Numbered from the stretch's first letter, positions 34,327 through 45,021 are shown. The stretch: DNA of 64,000 nt from Gammaproteobacteria bacterium (GCA_016707425.1 JADJHU010000002.1:186001-250000), one strand, 5' to 3'. The notes: a model not told the origin generated them from the sequence alone. Program-made: numbers and translations.

Positions 34327-34740
34327 TCAGTGCGCCTGCAGGGAACGCAGGTAGTCCACGAGCGACTGGATGGCCTGCTCCGCGCGCTGGTGCGCTTCCG
34401 GGGTATCGCCCTCGTTCGCGATGAACTCGAAGCCCCACACCGGCATCTCACGGGCGCCATGGGGCAGCACATTCGTGCGCCCGTCGATGATGCGGCGGAT
34501 CTTGTCGGCCGGGAACTCGCCTCCGTGGCGGCGCGCAATGCGCCTGAGATCCGGGGGCTTCAGCCTGAAGAAGGGCGCAACGGGCCCGTCTCCCGCCCCC
34601 GTGGCCCCGTGACAGCTCGCGCAGAAACGCTCGTAGAGCTGCGCTCCGGAGTATCCCGAAAGGTCCTCGGCCCGGGTCTGCGGTGCAGCGAGGCATGCGA
34701 ACACGAGGACTCCGAAGAAGGACGATAGCGATCTGCTCAT
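34327..34740 (-). CDS. Periplasmic c-type cytochrome
   Basis: A 137-residue protein with a signal peptide ending near QTRAEDLS and one haem site, FCASCHG (residues about 40-46), with a distal methionine in REMPVWGFEF. This is a monohaem class I cytochrome of the kind that shuttles electrons in the periplasm. ATG 34743 immediately upstream is an equal candidate start. Located 29 bases from the LLM oxidoreductase on the same strand, so perhaps co-transcribed, although no functional link is evident. Confidence 0.88.
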   Translation of the reverse strand: MSRSLSSFFGVLVFACLAAPQTRAEDLSGYSGAQLYERFCASCHGATGAGDGPVAPFFRLKPPDLRRIARRHGGEFPADKIRRIIDGRTNVLPHGAREMPVWGFEFIANEGDTPEAHQRAEQAIQSLVDYLRSLQAH

Positions 34741-34772
34741 CACGCTCTACCCTGTGATAGTGGTGGTGCCAT

Positions 34773-35669
34773 TCACTGCGACCGGGGAGCGAGCGCAGCG
34801 AGGAGACCCAGATCCGGACCCCGCTCGCCATCCGGACGCAGTGCCTGAATGGCCACGTGGTCGGCACCCGCATCGAAGTGCGCCCGGATGCGCGCCGCGA
34901 TCGCCGGTTCCTCGCCCCAGGCCACCACTGCATCGATGAGCCGGTCGCTCCCGCCATCCGCGAAATCTGCGTCTCCGAAACCAAGCCACTGCCAGTTGCG
35001 ACGGTAATTCGGCAGCTCCACGTACGGCGCGAGGTGCCTGCGGGCGATCGCGCGGGCCTTCGCGGGATCGGTCTCGCGCAACACCATCTGCTCGGGCGCG
35101 AGCGTCGGTCCCTGGCCGAGGATCTTCCTGGCGCGCGCCGTGTGCTCGGGTGTGACGTTGTAGGGGTGCGCGCCCGCACACTGCGCGCCGGACAGTTCGA
35201 GCATCCGCTGGCGCAGCGCGCCGAGCACGATCGGCGTCTCCTCCGCGGGAGCCGGCCCGAGGTAGGTCGCCTTCTCCATCGCCTCCAGGTAGGCGCGCAT
35301 CGTCGCGACCGGTTTGCCGTAGGCGTGTCCGCGCATCCCGGCCACGAGGGGGACGTGCGAAACCCCGAGACCGAGCACGAAGCGCCCGCCCGCGAGCTCG
35401 CCCACGGTCTGCTGAATGGCGCGCATCGCCATGGGGTCGCGCGCATAGATGTTTGCAATGCCAGTGGCAAAGACCAGGCGCTGCGTATGGGCGGCCAGCC
35501 ACGAGATGATCGTGAAAGGATCGCGCCCGACCGCCTCCGGAATCCAGAGCGCCGAATAGCCCCAGTCCTCGACCTGGCGCGCAAGCTCTGCCGCCTGCAC
35601 GGCCGACAGTCCATCCAGCCAGTTCCAGACACCCAGGCGGCCGAGCCGTTGTGCGTGGCGAGCAGTCAT
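34773..35669 (-). CDS. LLM-class flavin/F420-dependent oxidoreductase
   Basis: A 298-residue luciferase-like monooxygenase-fold protein: GVWNWLDGLSAVQAAELARQVEDWGYSALWIPEAVGRDPF at the N-terminus, LVFATGIANIYARDPMAMRA and GRFVLGLGVSHVPLVAGMRGHAYGKPV in the barrel, DHVAIQAL near the end. This resembles the TIGR03620-type F420-dependent group, but whether F420 or FMN is used cannot be told here. GGAGG precedes the ATG at 35669. Intact. Confidence 0.82.
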   Translation of the reverse strand: MTARHAQRLGRLGVWNWLDGLSAVQAAELARQVEDWGYSALWIPEAVGRDPFTIISWLAAHTQRLVFATGIANIYARDPMAMRAIQQTVGELAGGRFVLGLGVSHVPLVAGMRGHAYGKPVATMRAYLEAMEKATYLGPAPAEETPIVLGALRQRMLELSGAQCAGAHPYNVTPEHTARARKILGQGPTLAPEQMVLRETDPAKARAIARRHLAPYVELPNYRRNWQWLGFGDADFADGGSDRLIDAVVAWGEEPAIAARIRAHFDAGADHVAIQALRPDGERGPDLGLLAALAPRSQ

Positions 35670-35754
35670 CCGGAAATCCTCCCTTCTGCGTACTTTACCG
35701 CGCCCACGGAATGCGACAATCGATTATTGGATCAGGACTCACACCAGGGCCCCC

Positions 35755-37066
35755 ATGAACGACGACCGGACGCGCCACACCCCGCCCACCAGCCGGCCCC
35801 GGCTCGTGCTCTTCGCCAGCCTGGTCGGCACAACCATCGAATTCTTCGACTTCTACATCTTCGCGACGGCAGCGGTGCTGGTGTTCCCGAAGCTGTTCTT
35901 TCCCGCGGCCGATCCGGTCGCAGCGATGCTGCAGTCGCTTGCGACCTTCGCCATTGCCTTCTTCATGCGCCCGATCGGCTCGGCACTGTTCGGGCACTTC
36001 GGCGATCGCGTGGGCCGTAAGGCCACGCTCGTGGGCGCCCTCCTGACCATGGGCGTGTCCACGGTGCTCATCGGCCTGCTGCCAACCTACGAGTCGATCG
36101 GCGTGCTCGCCCCGCTGCTCCTGGCGCTGTGCCGGATCGGCCAGGGACTGGGCCTCGGTGGTGAGTGGGGCGGCGCCGTGCTCCTCGCCACCGAAAACGC
36201 CCCCGGCCGGGAAACGCGCCTGGTTTGGCATGTTCCCGCAGCTGGGCGCACCCGTTGGCTTTTTGCTGGCCACAGGCGTCTTTCTCCTGTTGAGTACGAC
36301 ACTGGATGACGCAGGGTTTCTCGCCTGGGGCTGGCGCATCCCCTTCCTTGCGAGTGCCGTACTCGTCTTTCTCGGGCTCTATGTGCGCCTGCGACTCACT
36401 GAGACCCCCGCCTTCCGGCAGGCGCTCGAGAGGCGCGAAGTGGTCCAGGTGCCCATGATCGCCGTCTGCAGACGCCACCCGCGCGAGCTCGTGCTCGGCA
36501 CGCTCTCTGCGATCACGGTCTTCGTGCTGTTCTATCTCATGACCGTCTTCGCCCTCGGGTGGGGCACCTCGGCGCTGCACTACCGGCGCGAGGAATTCCT
36601 GCTCCTGCAGATGGCCGCCGTGCTGTTCTTCGGGCTGACGATCCCGCTCTCGGCCGTGATTGCAGATCGTATCGGCAGCCGGCGCACGCTTCTCTGGGCG
36701 AGCTTTGCCGTCATTGTCTTCGGCTTCGCGTTCGCCCCCCTGTTCGGATCAGGGAAAACGCCCGGAGTCTTTGCGGCGCTGGCGCTCGGGCTCGCCGTGA
36801 TGGGTTTTGCCTACGGTCCGCTCGGCACGGACCTCGGAGGACTCTTCCCGACGGCCTTGCGCTATACCGGCACCTCGCTGGCCTTCAACCTGGCCGGCAT
36901 CCTCGGGGGCTCACTGGCACCCTACGCGGCGATGTGGCTGGCAAGTCGCCACGGACTCACCGCCGTCGGTCACTACCTGAGCGTGGCGGCGACGATCACC
37001 TTCGTCGCCCTGCTGCGACGGCCACGCGAACGAAAGCAGGACGCAGCACTGCCGGACACGGCCTGA
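35755..37066 (+). pseudogene. MFS metabolite:H+ symporter, frameshifted
   Basis: Two frames together give a normal 12-segment transporter of the metabolite:H+ symporter family: LVGTTIEFFDFYIFATAAVLVFPKLFFP at the start, FGDRVGRKATLV between segments 2 and 3, GLGLGGEWGGAVLL, then after the shift FGMFPQLGAPVGFLLATG to the end. One extra C in the run of five at 36200-36204 breaks the frame after ATENAP. Either a real lesion or a homopolymer read error. The substrate is unknown; relatives carry dicarboxylates, shikimate or proline betaine. Confidence 0.85.
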
Positions 37067-37067
37067 A

Positions 37068-37099
37068 CACGCTGCCCCCGTACGGGGGGGGGCAGCGTG
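37068..37099. terminator. Strong hairpin between convergent genes
   Basis: cacgctgccccc and the facing ggggggcagcgtg form a 12-bp or longer stem around gtacg. It sits between the MFS stop (37066) and the lipoprotein stop (37111), so it can serve both strands. There is no T-run on the plus side. Confidence 0.6.
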
Positions 37100-37110
37100 C
37101 AGGCGGTCGC

Positions 37111-37716
37111 TCAGGACTTCGGCGCCATGCCGAGCAGTGCGAGGACTTCGTTGCCCTTCGACTTCACAGACTCGGCGAGCTTCACCGCATCCAGGGCATT
37201 GCCCGCGGCAAAGGCATCCGACGCCTGGGTCCAGGTGCTCTTCATCGAATCGAGACCACTCGTCGCATTGGCGAGCGCTTCCCGCGAGACATTCGCAGGC
37301 AGCCTCTTCGACTTCTTCAGCATGTCGACACGGCTCTGGATCGTCGCGACCATCTTCGGCAGATCGGCGGCGTAGGCGCCCCACTGATCCTTTGCCGCGG
37401 CCAGAGCCGCCTCGTACTCCGCCTTCTTCGTCGCGACGGTCTCACGGAGCGCCCCGATCTGGGCCGTGACGCCCGAAGCCGCCGCGAGCACGGCCTTGTA
37501 GTCCTTCTTGGCCAGCGCGGCCTTGAGATCCCCAATCGAGGTCTCCATTGCGCTCGCCGCATCCGGAGCGAAGCGTGTGGCATCGTCGTGGATTGCGGTA
37601 TAAGCCGCCTCGGCATCGGCAACCGCCTTCCTGGCGGGAGCCTCCTGGTTTGCGCAGGCGGCCACGAGCGCGAGGAACGCGATCGACGCCGTCAACAGGG
37701 GGTAACGCTTGAACAT
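37111..37716 (-). CDS. Ala/Lys-rich helical lipoprotein
   Basis: A 201-residue protein; ATG 37716 is chosen because GAGGAG lies just before it and a lipobox follows (FLALVAACANQ, acylated Cys about 20). The mature part is one long run of amphipathic helix rich in Ala, Lys, Asp (ALAKKDYKAVLAAASGVTAQIGALRETVATKKAEYEAAL), suggesting a coiled-coil periplasmic protein. A LysM relic ends 27 bases upstream on the same strand. Function unknown. Confidence 0.75.
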   Translation of the reverse strand: MFKRYPLLTASIAFLALVAACANQEAPARKAVADAEAAYTAIHDDATRFAPDAASAMETSIGDLKAALAKKDYKAVLAAASGVTAQIGALRETVATKKAEYEAALAAAKDQWGAYAADLPKMVATIQSRVDMLKKSKRLPANVSREALANATSGLDSMKSTWTQASDAFAAGNALDAVKLAESVKSKGNEVLALLGMAPKS

Positions 37717-37743
37717 CGGTATGACTCCTCGTGCTTGCATCGT

Positions 37744-37872
37744 TCAGGGAATGCGAAGTTTCTGGCCGGGTTTGATCTTGTTCGGGTCGGACAGCGTGTC
37801 GCCCTTCTTCACTTCGTAATACTGCGCACAGGGATGCTCTCCCGCCGCCTTGGTCTGGTCATCCGCAGGCAT
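37744..37872 (-). pseudogene. LysM-domain protein relic with internal deletion
   Basis: A 42-codon frame encodes YYEVKKGDTLS directly joined to DPNKIKPGQKLRIP. An intact LysM repeat of this type has roughly 25 further residues between these halves (the helix-rich middle), so the centre has been deleted with the frame kept. Nothing recognisable lies upstream of MPADD. It probably cannot bind peptidoglycan. It precedes the lipoprotein gene. Confidence 0.6.
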
Positions 37873-38033
37873 TATCGCCGACCGGCCCGCCCGGAGGACA
37901 GCCCGCAATGACTCGCAAGAGGCTCCGCAGAGATCCGGTCTCAGCCAAACGACCACATCGATGAAGGGTTCCGCAGGCCGAGCGCTCCGCCGCCTCCTTT
38001 CGGACAAAGGCGGCCTCGAAGGCCCATCGGTGG

Positions 38034-38120
38034 CGGAGAGGGTGGGATTCGAACCCACGAGGGCCGTGAAGCCCTGCCGGTTTTCAAGACCGGTGCAATC
38101 GACCGCTCTGCCACCTCTCC
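38034..38120 (-). tRNA. tRNA-Ser (anticodon UGA)
   Basis: An 87-base class II tRNA on the minus strand: acceptor ggagagg with ccctctcc and discriminator G, anticodon loop cttgaaa (TGA), a long variable arm (gcagggcttcacggccctc) and T loop ttcgaat. CCA is not encoded. It lies 70 bases downstream of serS on the same strand. Confidence 0.95.
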
Positions 38121-38190
38121 GGCGCGGATTCATTGTACGCGAGGGGCACAGCCTGAACGTTGCCGGAGAACCGCACCGGGGCACCGCCGC

Positions 38191-39474
<1,284 letters not shown>

Positions 39475-39481
39475 GGGGACC

Positions 39482-39790
39482 TCAGCGCGACGGCATGGAG
39501 GCAGGCCAGGTCACGACATGACCCGGCTTGCAGAGCGCGGTGAGCCGCGCAACGGCGGCCCGGGCACGCCCGGGCTCGTCAAAGAATTCCACGACGTAGG
39601 GCAGATCGAGCGAGAGATCCACGAGGCTCGCCGTGAGCCACTGGCCGGATGTACCGAAGCCCGCGACACCACGGAAGGCCGTGAGCCCCCGGACCCGCTC
39701 TTCGTCGTGCAGCACGTGCATGATCTCCCGCAGCCGCGACTCGCGCTCGTGCATATAGACACGCACCATCAGTACTTCGGCCTCGGTCAC
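39482..39790 (-). CDS. DUF190 family protein
   Basis: A 102-residue protein starting at GTG 39790, which overlaps the crcB stop. VLMVRVYMHERESRLREIMHVLHDEERVRGLTAFRGVAGFG and DLPYVVEFFDEPGRARAAV are characteristic of DUF190, a ferredoxin-like fold often encoded beside CrcB fluoride channels. It is probably a soluble partner or regulator of the channel; the mechanism is not established. serS starts 8 bases further on, so all belong to one transcript. Confidence 0.85.
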   Translation of the reverse strand: MTEAEVLMVRVYMHERESRLREIMHVLHDEERVRGLTAFRGVAGFGTSGQWLTASLVDLSLDLPYVVEFFDEPGRARAAVARLTALCKPGHVVTWPASMPSR

Positions 39791-40161
39791 AACTGCCTCC
39801 CGATCATCATGCCGGCGAGCGTGCCGCCGAGACACAGTGCGAGGCTGCCCGCGCTGTTCACCGCCGCGCGCCCATAGTCGGACTGCGCGACAAGATTTAC
39901 CGTCTCGAGCGAGAAGCTCGAGAAGGTGGTGAAACCGCCCAGCACACCCACCATCAGGAAGGCGCGCAGCTCCGCGCGCGCCGCCGAGCGCTCGACGAGC
40001 CAGACGTAGAGCAGACCGATCGCGAAGCTCCCGAGCACATTGACCAGGAGCGTACCGAGCGGGAAGGTGGTCGCGACCACGGCGTGCGTCAGCCGCGAAA
40101 ACCAGTAACGCAGCACGCTACCCAAAGCTCCGCCGGCGGCGACGGCCAGAGTCACATTCAC
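39787..40161 (-). CDS. crcB: Fluoride channel CrcB/Fluc
   Basis: A 124-residue inner-membrane protein with four segments. GGALGSVLRYW, FPLGTLLVNVLGSFAIGLL and GVLGGFTTFSSFS are the conserved Fluc signatures; GFTTFSSFS supplies the phenylalanines of the ion path. It functions as an antiparallel dimer to let fluoride leave the cell. The GTG start overlaps the rarA stop and its stop overlaps the DUF190 start, indicating tight coupling. No fluoride riboswitch is seen because the gene lies inside an operon. Confidence 0.92.
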   Translation of the reverse strand: MNVTLAVAAGGALGSVLRYWFSRLTHAVVATTFPLGTLLVNVLGSFAIGLLYVWLVERSAARAELRAFLMVGVLGGFTTFSSFSLETVNLVAQSDYGRAAVNSAGSLALCLGGTLAGMMIGRQL

Positions 40162-41474
40162 GTCGCACTCCCCGGAGACTTGCGCACCGCGCGCGCGCGC
40201 AGCCGATCGAGCGCCTCCGCGATCCTGATTTCCAGCCCCCGTGGCACAGGGCGGTAGTATCGCCGATCGGGCAGGTCATCGGGCAGGTAGCGCTCGCCGG
40301 CGGCGTAGGCCTCGGGTTCGTCATGCGCAAAGCGATAGCCCTTGCCGTAGCCGAGCTCCTTCATGAGCCGCGTCGGCGCGTTGCGGATGTGCAGCGGAAC
40401 CTCCAGCGTGCCGAACTCCTCGACATCCGCCCGCGCCTCGCCCATCGCCACGTACACGGCATTGCTCTTCGGTGCCACGGCCAGATACACGATGGCATTG
40501 GCGATCGCGAGCTCCCCTTCCGGACTCCCGAGCCGCTCGTAGGCGTCCCAGGCATCGAGCGCCATGCGGAAGGCGCGCGGATCTGCGAGCCCCACGTCCT
40601 CGATCGCCATCCGCACTGCGCGCCGAGCGACGTAGAGCGGATCGCAGCCGCCATCCAGCATGCGGCAGAGCCAGTAGAGCGCGGCGTCCGGATCCGTGCC
40701 ACGGACAGCCTTGTGGAGGGCAGAGATCTGGTCGTAGAACTGCTCGCCGCCCTTGTCGAAGCGCCGCCGCGTGCCGCTCGCCACCTCCTGCGCCTGCGCG
40801 AGCCCGATGACACGCTGCGCGGCACGATCCTCGGCCAGGTCGGCGGCGATCTCGAGCATGTTGAGTGCCCGGCGCGCATCGCCGTCGGCGGCGAGCGCGA
40901 TCAGCTCGAGCGCCGCCGGCTCGATCACGAGCCCTTGCCCGCCGAGGCCACGCTCGCCGTCGGCGAGCGCCGCACCGATCACCGCCTTCAGTTCCTCGAC
41001 CCCCAGCGGTTTCAGCACGTACACGCGCGCGCGGGACAGGAGCGCGCTCACGACTTCAAACGAAGGGTTCTCGGTAGTGGCGCCGATGAAGGTGAGCGTA
41101 CCGTCCTCGATGAAGGGCAGAAAAGTGTCCTGCTGCGCCTTGTTGAAGCGGTGCACTTCGTCGAGGAAGAGTACGGTGGGCCGGGCCTGTGCCGCGCGTG
41201 AGACCTTCGCGCGCTCCACGGCCTCGCGGATGTCCTTGACGCCCGCCTGCACGGCCGAGAGCGCGATGAACTCGGCATCCGCACGCCGCGCGATGAGGCG
41301 TGCCAGCGTCGTCTTGCCCGTGCCAGGCGGGCCCCAGAAGATCATCGAGTGCAGAAGCCCGCCTTCGAGCGCCTGACGCAGCGGCTTGCCCGCAGCGAGC
41401 AGATGCCTCTGGCCCACGAGTTCGTCGAGCGTGCGCGGGCGCATGCGGTCGGCAAGCGGGCGCATGTGCGTCAT
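40158..41474 (-). CDS. rarA: Replication-associated recombination protein RarA (MgsA)
   Basis: A 438-residue AAA+ ATPase of the clamp-loader clade, starting at ATG 41474 (the frame is open well upstream but without family sequence). MRPRTLDELVGQRHLL opens the domain, Walker A is GPPGTGKTT, Walker B/RFC box is LFLDEVHRFNKAQQDTFLP, sensor 1 is GATTENPSFEV. The C-terminal tetramerisation region ends with GYRFAHDEPEAYAAGERYLPD. It acts at stalled replication forks. Its place between lolA/ftsK and serS is the usual gammaproteobacterial one. Confidence 0.95.
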   Translation of the reverse strand: MTHMRPLADRMRPRTLDELVGQRHLLAAGKPLRQALEGGLLHSMIFWGPPGTGKTTLARLIARRADAEFIALSAVQAGVKDIREAVERAKVSRAAQARPTVLFLDEVHRFNKAQQDTFLPFIEDGTLTFIGATTENPSFEVVSALLSRARVYVLKPLGVEELKAVIGAALADGERGLGGQGLVIEPAALELIALAADGDARRALNMLEIAADLAEDRAAQRVIGLAQAQEVASGTRRRFDKGGEQFYDQISALHKAVRGTDPDAALYWLCRMLDGGCDPLYVARRAVRMAIEDVGLADPRAFRMALDAWDAYERLGSPEGELAIANAIVYLAVAPKSNAVYVAMGEARADVEEFGTLEVPLHIRNAPTRLMKELGYGKGYRFAHDEPEAYAAGERYLPDDLPDRRYYRPVPRGLEIRIAEALDRLRARAVRKSPGSAT

Positions 41475-41485
41475 GCGGCCGCGGG

Positions 41486-41869
41486 TCAGCGGCCGCCGAA
41501 CCCTCGCTCGATCGCGAGCATCCAGGAGCCCAGACCCGCCACCGCGATGCCGAGGCCGGTGGTCACGCCCAGCGTGTTGGCCAGGAAATCCCACCAGTCC
41601 GCGGTACGACCGATGGCCATGACGCCCTGCGCAATCTCGAGGCCGCCGCTGAACGCGACGAGCGCAGCACCCACGACGAGGTATCGGCCGGGGCGGAAGA
41701 GCCCGCTGAACCACAGCGACAGGAGCAGGTAGCCGCCGAAGTGCTCGACCTTGTCGGAGACCGCCACCTTCGGCAGGTCAGCCGGGGGCACGAGGGATCC
41801 CGTGGCGATGAGCACGGCGATCAGCACGCCACCCGCAAGCCACCACCCGAAGAAGCGCAGGCGCTGCAT
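41486..41869 (-). CDS. VanZ-like membrane protein
   Basis: A 127-residue protein with four membrane segments. SDKVEHFGGYLLLSLWFSGLF and GGLEIAQGVMAIGRTADWWDFLANTLGVTTG are the conserved pieces of the VanZ-like superfamily (D-x-x-H and E-x-x-Q / D-x-x-A-N-x-x-G). Starts at ATG 41869, 5 bases after the lolA stop, and lies between lolA and rarA. Function unknown outside glycopeptide resistance clusters; no such cluster is present. Confidence 0.82.
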   Translation of the reverse strand: MQRLRFFGWWLAGGVLIAVLIATGSLVPPADLPKVAVSDKVEHFGGYLLLSLWFSGLFRPGRYLVVGAALVAFSGGLEIAQGVMAIGRTADWWDFLANTLGVTTGLGIAVAGLGSWMLAIERGFGGR

Positions 41870-41874
41870 GAAGA

Positions 41875-42510
41875 TCAGCTCACCGGCTGGCCGATGACAT
41901 CGACGCCCGGTGGCGGGGTAAAGCTCACCTCGTCCGGTGCGACCCGTCCATTGCGGACCCCGTGCGTGAACTCGAGCGAAGCGGTCTGCCCCAGCCGGTC
42001 GATGAGCTGCATGCGCACCAGTCGCTCCCCGGAAAAACCGAGGCGCGCCTCCCGGAACTCTGCCTCGGGGCGTCTCGGGGTCACGGTCACCCAGTCGAGG
42101 CCGCCACTGCGACCGCCGGCATCGACATCGAAGGCGGCACGCCAGTCGGGGCCGCCCGAGAGCAGCATCGCCGGCGTCGCGGTGAGTGCGGCGGCCGCGG
42201 GCTTGACCGTCACCTGCTCGAGATCGCGGTCGTAGAACCAGAGATTCCGGCCGTCGGAGACCAGCAGCTGCGCCGCATCGTCGCCGCTGCCCGTCGGGCG
42301 GATTTCCCAGCGGAAGCGCCCCGGGCGCACGACGACCATCCGTCCGGTCGAGCGCTGGAGCTCGCGGCCACCCGCGTCGGTCAGTCGCTGTGTGAAATCG
42401 ACACGCAGGGTTTCCAGGCCACTGAGGAAGCGATCGAGGGAGGTCTGCGACGCGCCCTGCGCCGGGGCGAGCACGGCAAGTGCACAGAGCACGATGAGCG
42501 CGCGTCGCAT
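41875..42510 (-). CDS. lolA: Outer-membrane lipoprotein carrier protein LolA
   Basis: A 211-residue periplasmic chaperone with signal peptide MRRALIVLCALAVLAPAQG. LDRFLSGLETLRVDFTQRLTDAGG and GRMVVVRPGRFRWEIRPTG are the family hallmarks, and NLWFYDRDLEQVTVKP follows. It ferries lipoproteins from LolCDE to LolB across the periplasm. The start abuts the ftsK stop directly, the classical ftsK-lolA order. Confidence 0.92.
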   Translation of the reverse strand: MRRALIVLCALAVLAPAQGASQTSLDRFLSGLETLRVDFTQRLTDAGGRELQRSTGRMVVVRPGRFRWEIRPTGSGDDAAQLLVSDGRNLWFYDRDLEQVTVKPAAAALTATPAMLLSGGPDWRAAFDVDAGGRSGGLDWVTVTPRRPEAEFREARLGFSGERLVRMQLIDRLGQTASLEFTHGVRNGRVAPDEVSFTPPPGVDVIGQPVS

Positions 42511-44832
42511 TCAGTCCCCCGGTGGTGCCGGCGCGAGCACCTCTCGCGCGCCATTGCTCTGCAGCGGCCCCACGAGACCCGCTGCCTCCATCGCTTCGAT
42601 GAGGCGCGCGGCGCGGTTGTACCCGATCTTCAGGCGTCGCTGGACATAGGAAATCGACGGTTTCCGCTCGGTGGTCACGATCTTCACCGCTTCGTCGTAC
42701 AGCGGATCCTGTTCGGCATCCGCCCCGCCCTCGGCACCCTCGCCCTCCTCTCCGGGCAGGCCCGGAATCGGCGTGCGCGGCCCCGAGAGGACCTCCTCGA
42801 TATAGACCGGGGGCGAGGCCGTCTTCAGCGCCTGGACCACACGGTGCACCTCCTGGTCGGAGACGAAGGCGCCGTGCACCCGCGCCGGCACCGAGGTGCC
42901 GGCCTGGAGATAGAGCATGTCGCCGTGGCCCAGCAGTGACTCTGCGCCGCTCTGATCGAGGATGGTGCGCGAATCCACCTTGGCCGACACCTGGAAGGCG
43001 ATGCGGCAGGGAATGTTCGCCTTGATGAGTCCCGTGATCACGTCCACCGAGGGTCTTTGAGTCGCGAGCACCAGATGGATTCCCGAGGCACGCGCCTTCT
43101 GCGCCAGGCGGGCAATGAGTTCCTCGACCTTCTTGCCGACGATCATCATGAGATCGGCCAGTTCGTCGATCACCACGACGACGTAGGGCAGCGGCGTCAG
43201 GTCCTCGATCTTCGACTGGTCGATCGTGGGATCGTTCGCCGCCCGCTGGGTCATCACCGGATCCCTGATGGGTTTGCCCGCCTCGAGCGACTCCTTCACC
43301 CTCTTGTTGAAGCCACCGATATTGCGCACGCCGAGCGCGGCCATCAGCTGGTAGCGCCGTTCCATCTCGGCAACGCACCAGCGCAGCGCGTTGGCGGCCT
43401 GCTTCATGTCGGTCACGACCGGCGCCAGCAGATGCGGGATGCCCTCGTAGACCGAGAGCTCGAGCATCTTCGGATCGATCATGATGAGCCGCACGTGCTC
43501 GGCGGTGGACTTGTAGAGCAGCGACAGCACCATGGCGTTGATCGCAACCGACTTGCCCGAGCCGGTCGTGCCCGCGATCAGGAGATGAGGCATGCGCGTG
43601 AGATCCGCGACCACCGGCTGCCCGCCGATGTCCTTGCCGAGAGCGAGTGCCAGCGGGGAGGCAAGCTGATCGTAGGCCTTCGACTTGATGATTTCGCCCA
43701 GCGTCACGATCTCGCGTGCCTCGTTCGGAATCTCGAGGCCCATGACGCTCTTGCCGGGGATCACTTCCACGATGCGCACACTGATCGCCGAGAGCGCGCG
43801 CGCCAGGTCCTTCGCGAGGCTGCTGATCTGGCTGACCTTCACGCCCGGGGCCGGCCTGAGCTCGAAACGCGTGACGACGGGCCCCGGCTGCACGGCGACC
43901 ACCTCCGCCTCGACACCGAAGTCGCGGAGCTTGAGTTCCACGAGACGCGACAGGGCCTCGAGCGCCTCGGCCGAGTAGGACGGCTCGCGCGCCGGGGGAT
44001 CATCGAGGAGCTTGAGCGGCGGCAGCTCACCGGACTGCGGCGTTTCGAAGAGCGGCACCTGTCGCTCCTTCTCCAGCCGCTCGCTCTTCTCGACCACGGG
44101 TGCAGGCGGCTCGATGCGGGGCCTGACGCGCGTGGCCGCCTTCTTCTGCTCCGTCTCGGCCGCCTCCTTGCGAGCCTGCCTGCGCTCCTCGCCCTCGGCC
44201 TGCTGCCGGGCAGCCGCCCAGCGCGCGCGCAGCCAGCCGATCCCGCCCCACACCCAGGCGCCCAGGCGATCCATGACCGTAAACCACGAAAGTTCGAGAG
44301 CCAGCGCGACACCGACCATCCAGACCGCGAGCATCAGCAGCGTCGCGCCGAGCAGGTGCACGGCGGACGCAAGCCCGTCCCCGACCAGCTGACCGACGAC
44401 ACCGCCGGCGCTCTGGGGCAGGCTCTGCGGATCCCAGTGCAGCGTCGCAAGCGCGCAACTGGCGGTCATCACGAGCACGAAGCCGGTCACACGCAGCGCG
44501 GCATACGTGCGTGAGCGCGACACCGCCTCGCGCGCCCTGCCGCGCAGCAGCCGCCAGCCGCCGAACGCGAGTGTGAGGGGCAGGAGATAGGCCGGCCACC
44601 CGAAGACAACATACAGCGCATCGGCGAGCCAGGCTCCGAGCGGCCCGATCCGGTTGCGGACCTCGCCCGTGCTGCCCGTGAAGGAGAACCCCGGGTCCCC
44701 CCGGCTGTACGTGAAGAGTGCCGTCAGCAGCACGAGGGCCGCGGCCGCCAGCACGATGATGCCGCTCTCGCGCAGTACGCGCACGATCGCCGCACCCAGG
44801 CGTGGATTCTTTGCGGCGACAGCCTCAGCCAA
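42511..44832 (-). CDS. ftsK: DNA translocase FtsK
   Basis: A 773-residue protein: four N-terminal membrane segments (about 20-185), a short charged linker (190-290), then the RecA-like motor. Walker A is GTTGSGKSVAIN and Walker B LMMIVGKK context VVVIDELADLMM; the C-terminal gamma winged helix is LYDEAVKIVTTERKPSISYVQRRLKIGYNRAARLIEAMEAAGLVGP. It moves chromosome dimers to the XerCD/dif site at the division septum. The linker is short compared with E. coli FtsK, as in many gammaproteobacteria. Divergent from trxB. Confidence 0.96.
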   Translation of the reverse strand: MAEAVAAKNPRLGAAIVRVLRESGIIVLAAAALVLLTALFTYSRGDPGFSFTGSTGEVRNRIGPLGAWLADALYVVFGWPAYLLPLTLAFGGWRLLRGRAREAVSRSRTYAALRVTGFVLVMTASCALATLHWDPQSLPQSAGGVVGQLVGDGLASAVHLLGATLLMLAVWMVGVALALELSWFTVMDRLGAWVWGGIGWLRARWAAARQQAEGEERRQARKEAAETEQKKAATRVRPRIEPPAPVVEKSERLEKERQVPLFETPQSGELPPLKLLDDPPAREPSYSAEALEALSRLVELKLRDFGVEAEVVAVQPGPVVTRFELRPAPGVKVSQISSLAKDLARALSAISVRIVEVIPGKSVMGLEIPNEAREIVTLGEIIKSKAYDQLASPLALALGKDIGGQPVVADLTRMPHLLIAGTTGSGKSVAINAMVLSLLYKSTAEHVRLIMIDPKMLELSVYEGIPHLLAPVVTDMKQAANALRWCVAEMERRYQLMAALGVRNIGGFNKRVKESLEAGKPIRDPVMTQRAANDPTIDQSKIEDLTPLPYVVVVIDELADLMMIVGKKVEELIARLAQKARASGIHLVLATQRPSVDVITGLIKANIPCRIAFQVSAKVDSRTILDQSGAESLLGHGDMLYLQAGTSVPARVHGAFVSDQEVHRVVQALKTASPPVYIEEVLSGPRTPIPGLPGEEGEGAEGGADAEQDPLYDEAVKIVTTERKPSISYVQRRLKIGYNRAARLIEAMEAAGLVGPLQSNGAREVLAPAPPGD

Positions 44833-45021
44833 GTGTCAAAGCCTTTTCTGAAGGGAATACTGCAGGAATTTGATTTTACTTGGGCAATGAGCCCCGCAAC
44901 AAGGCGGGCGCCGTGGTCCCCGGCAGGGCATTTCCATTAACATTCCGGGGCACATCGATCCGCGCCGGCAGTCGCGGCGATAGCGTGCGCTGGGGCAGCA
45001 AGGCAACCACGGAAAGTATAC

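Noticed and set aside
37988..38013. gccgcct/aggcggc hairpin downstream of tRNA-Ser as a terminator
   Set aside because: The stem is interrupted and no T-run follows on either strand.
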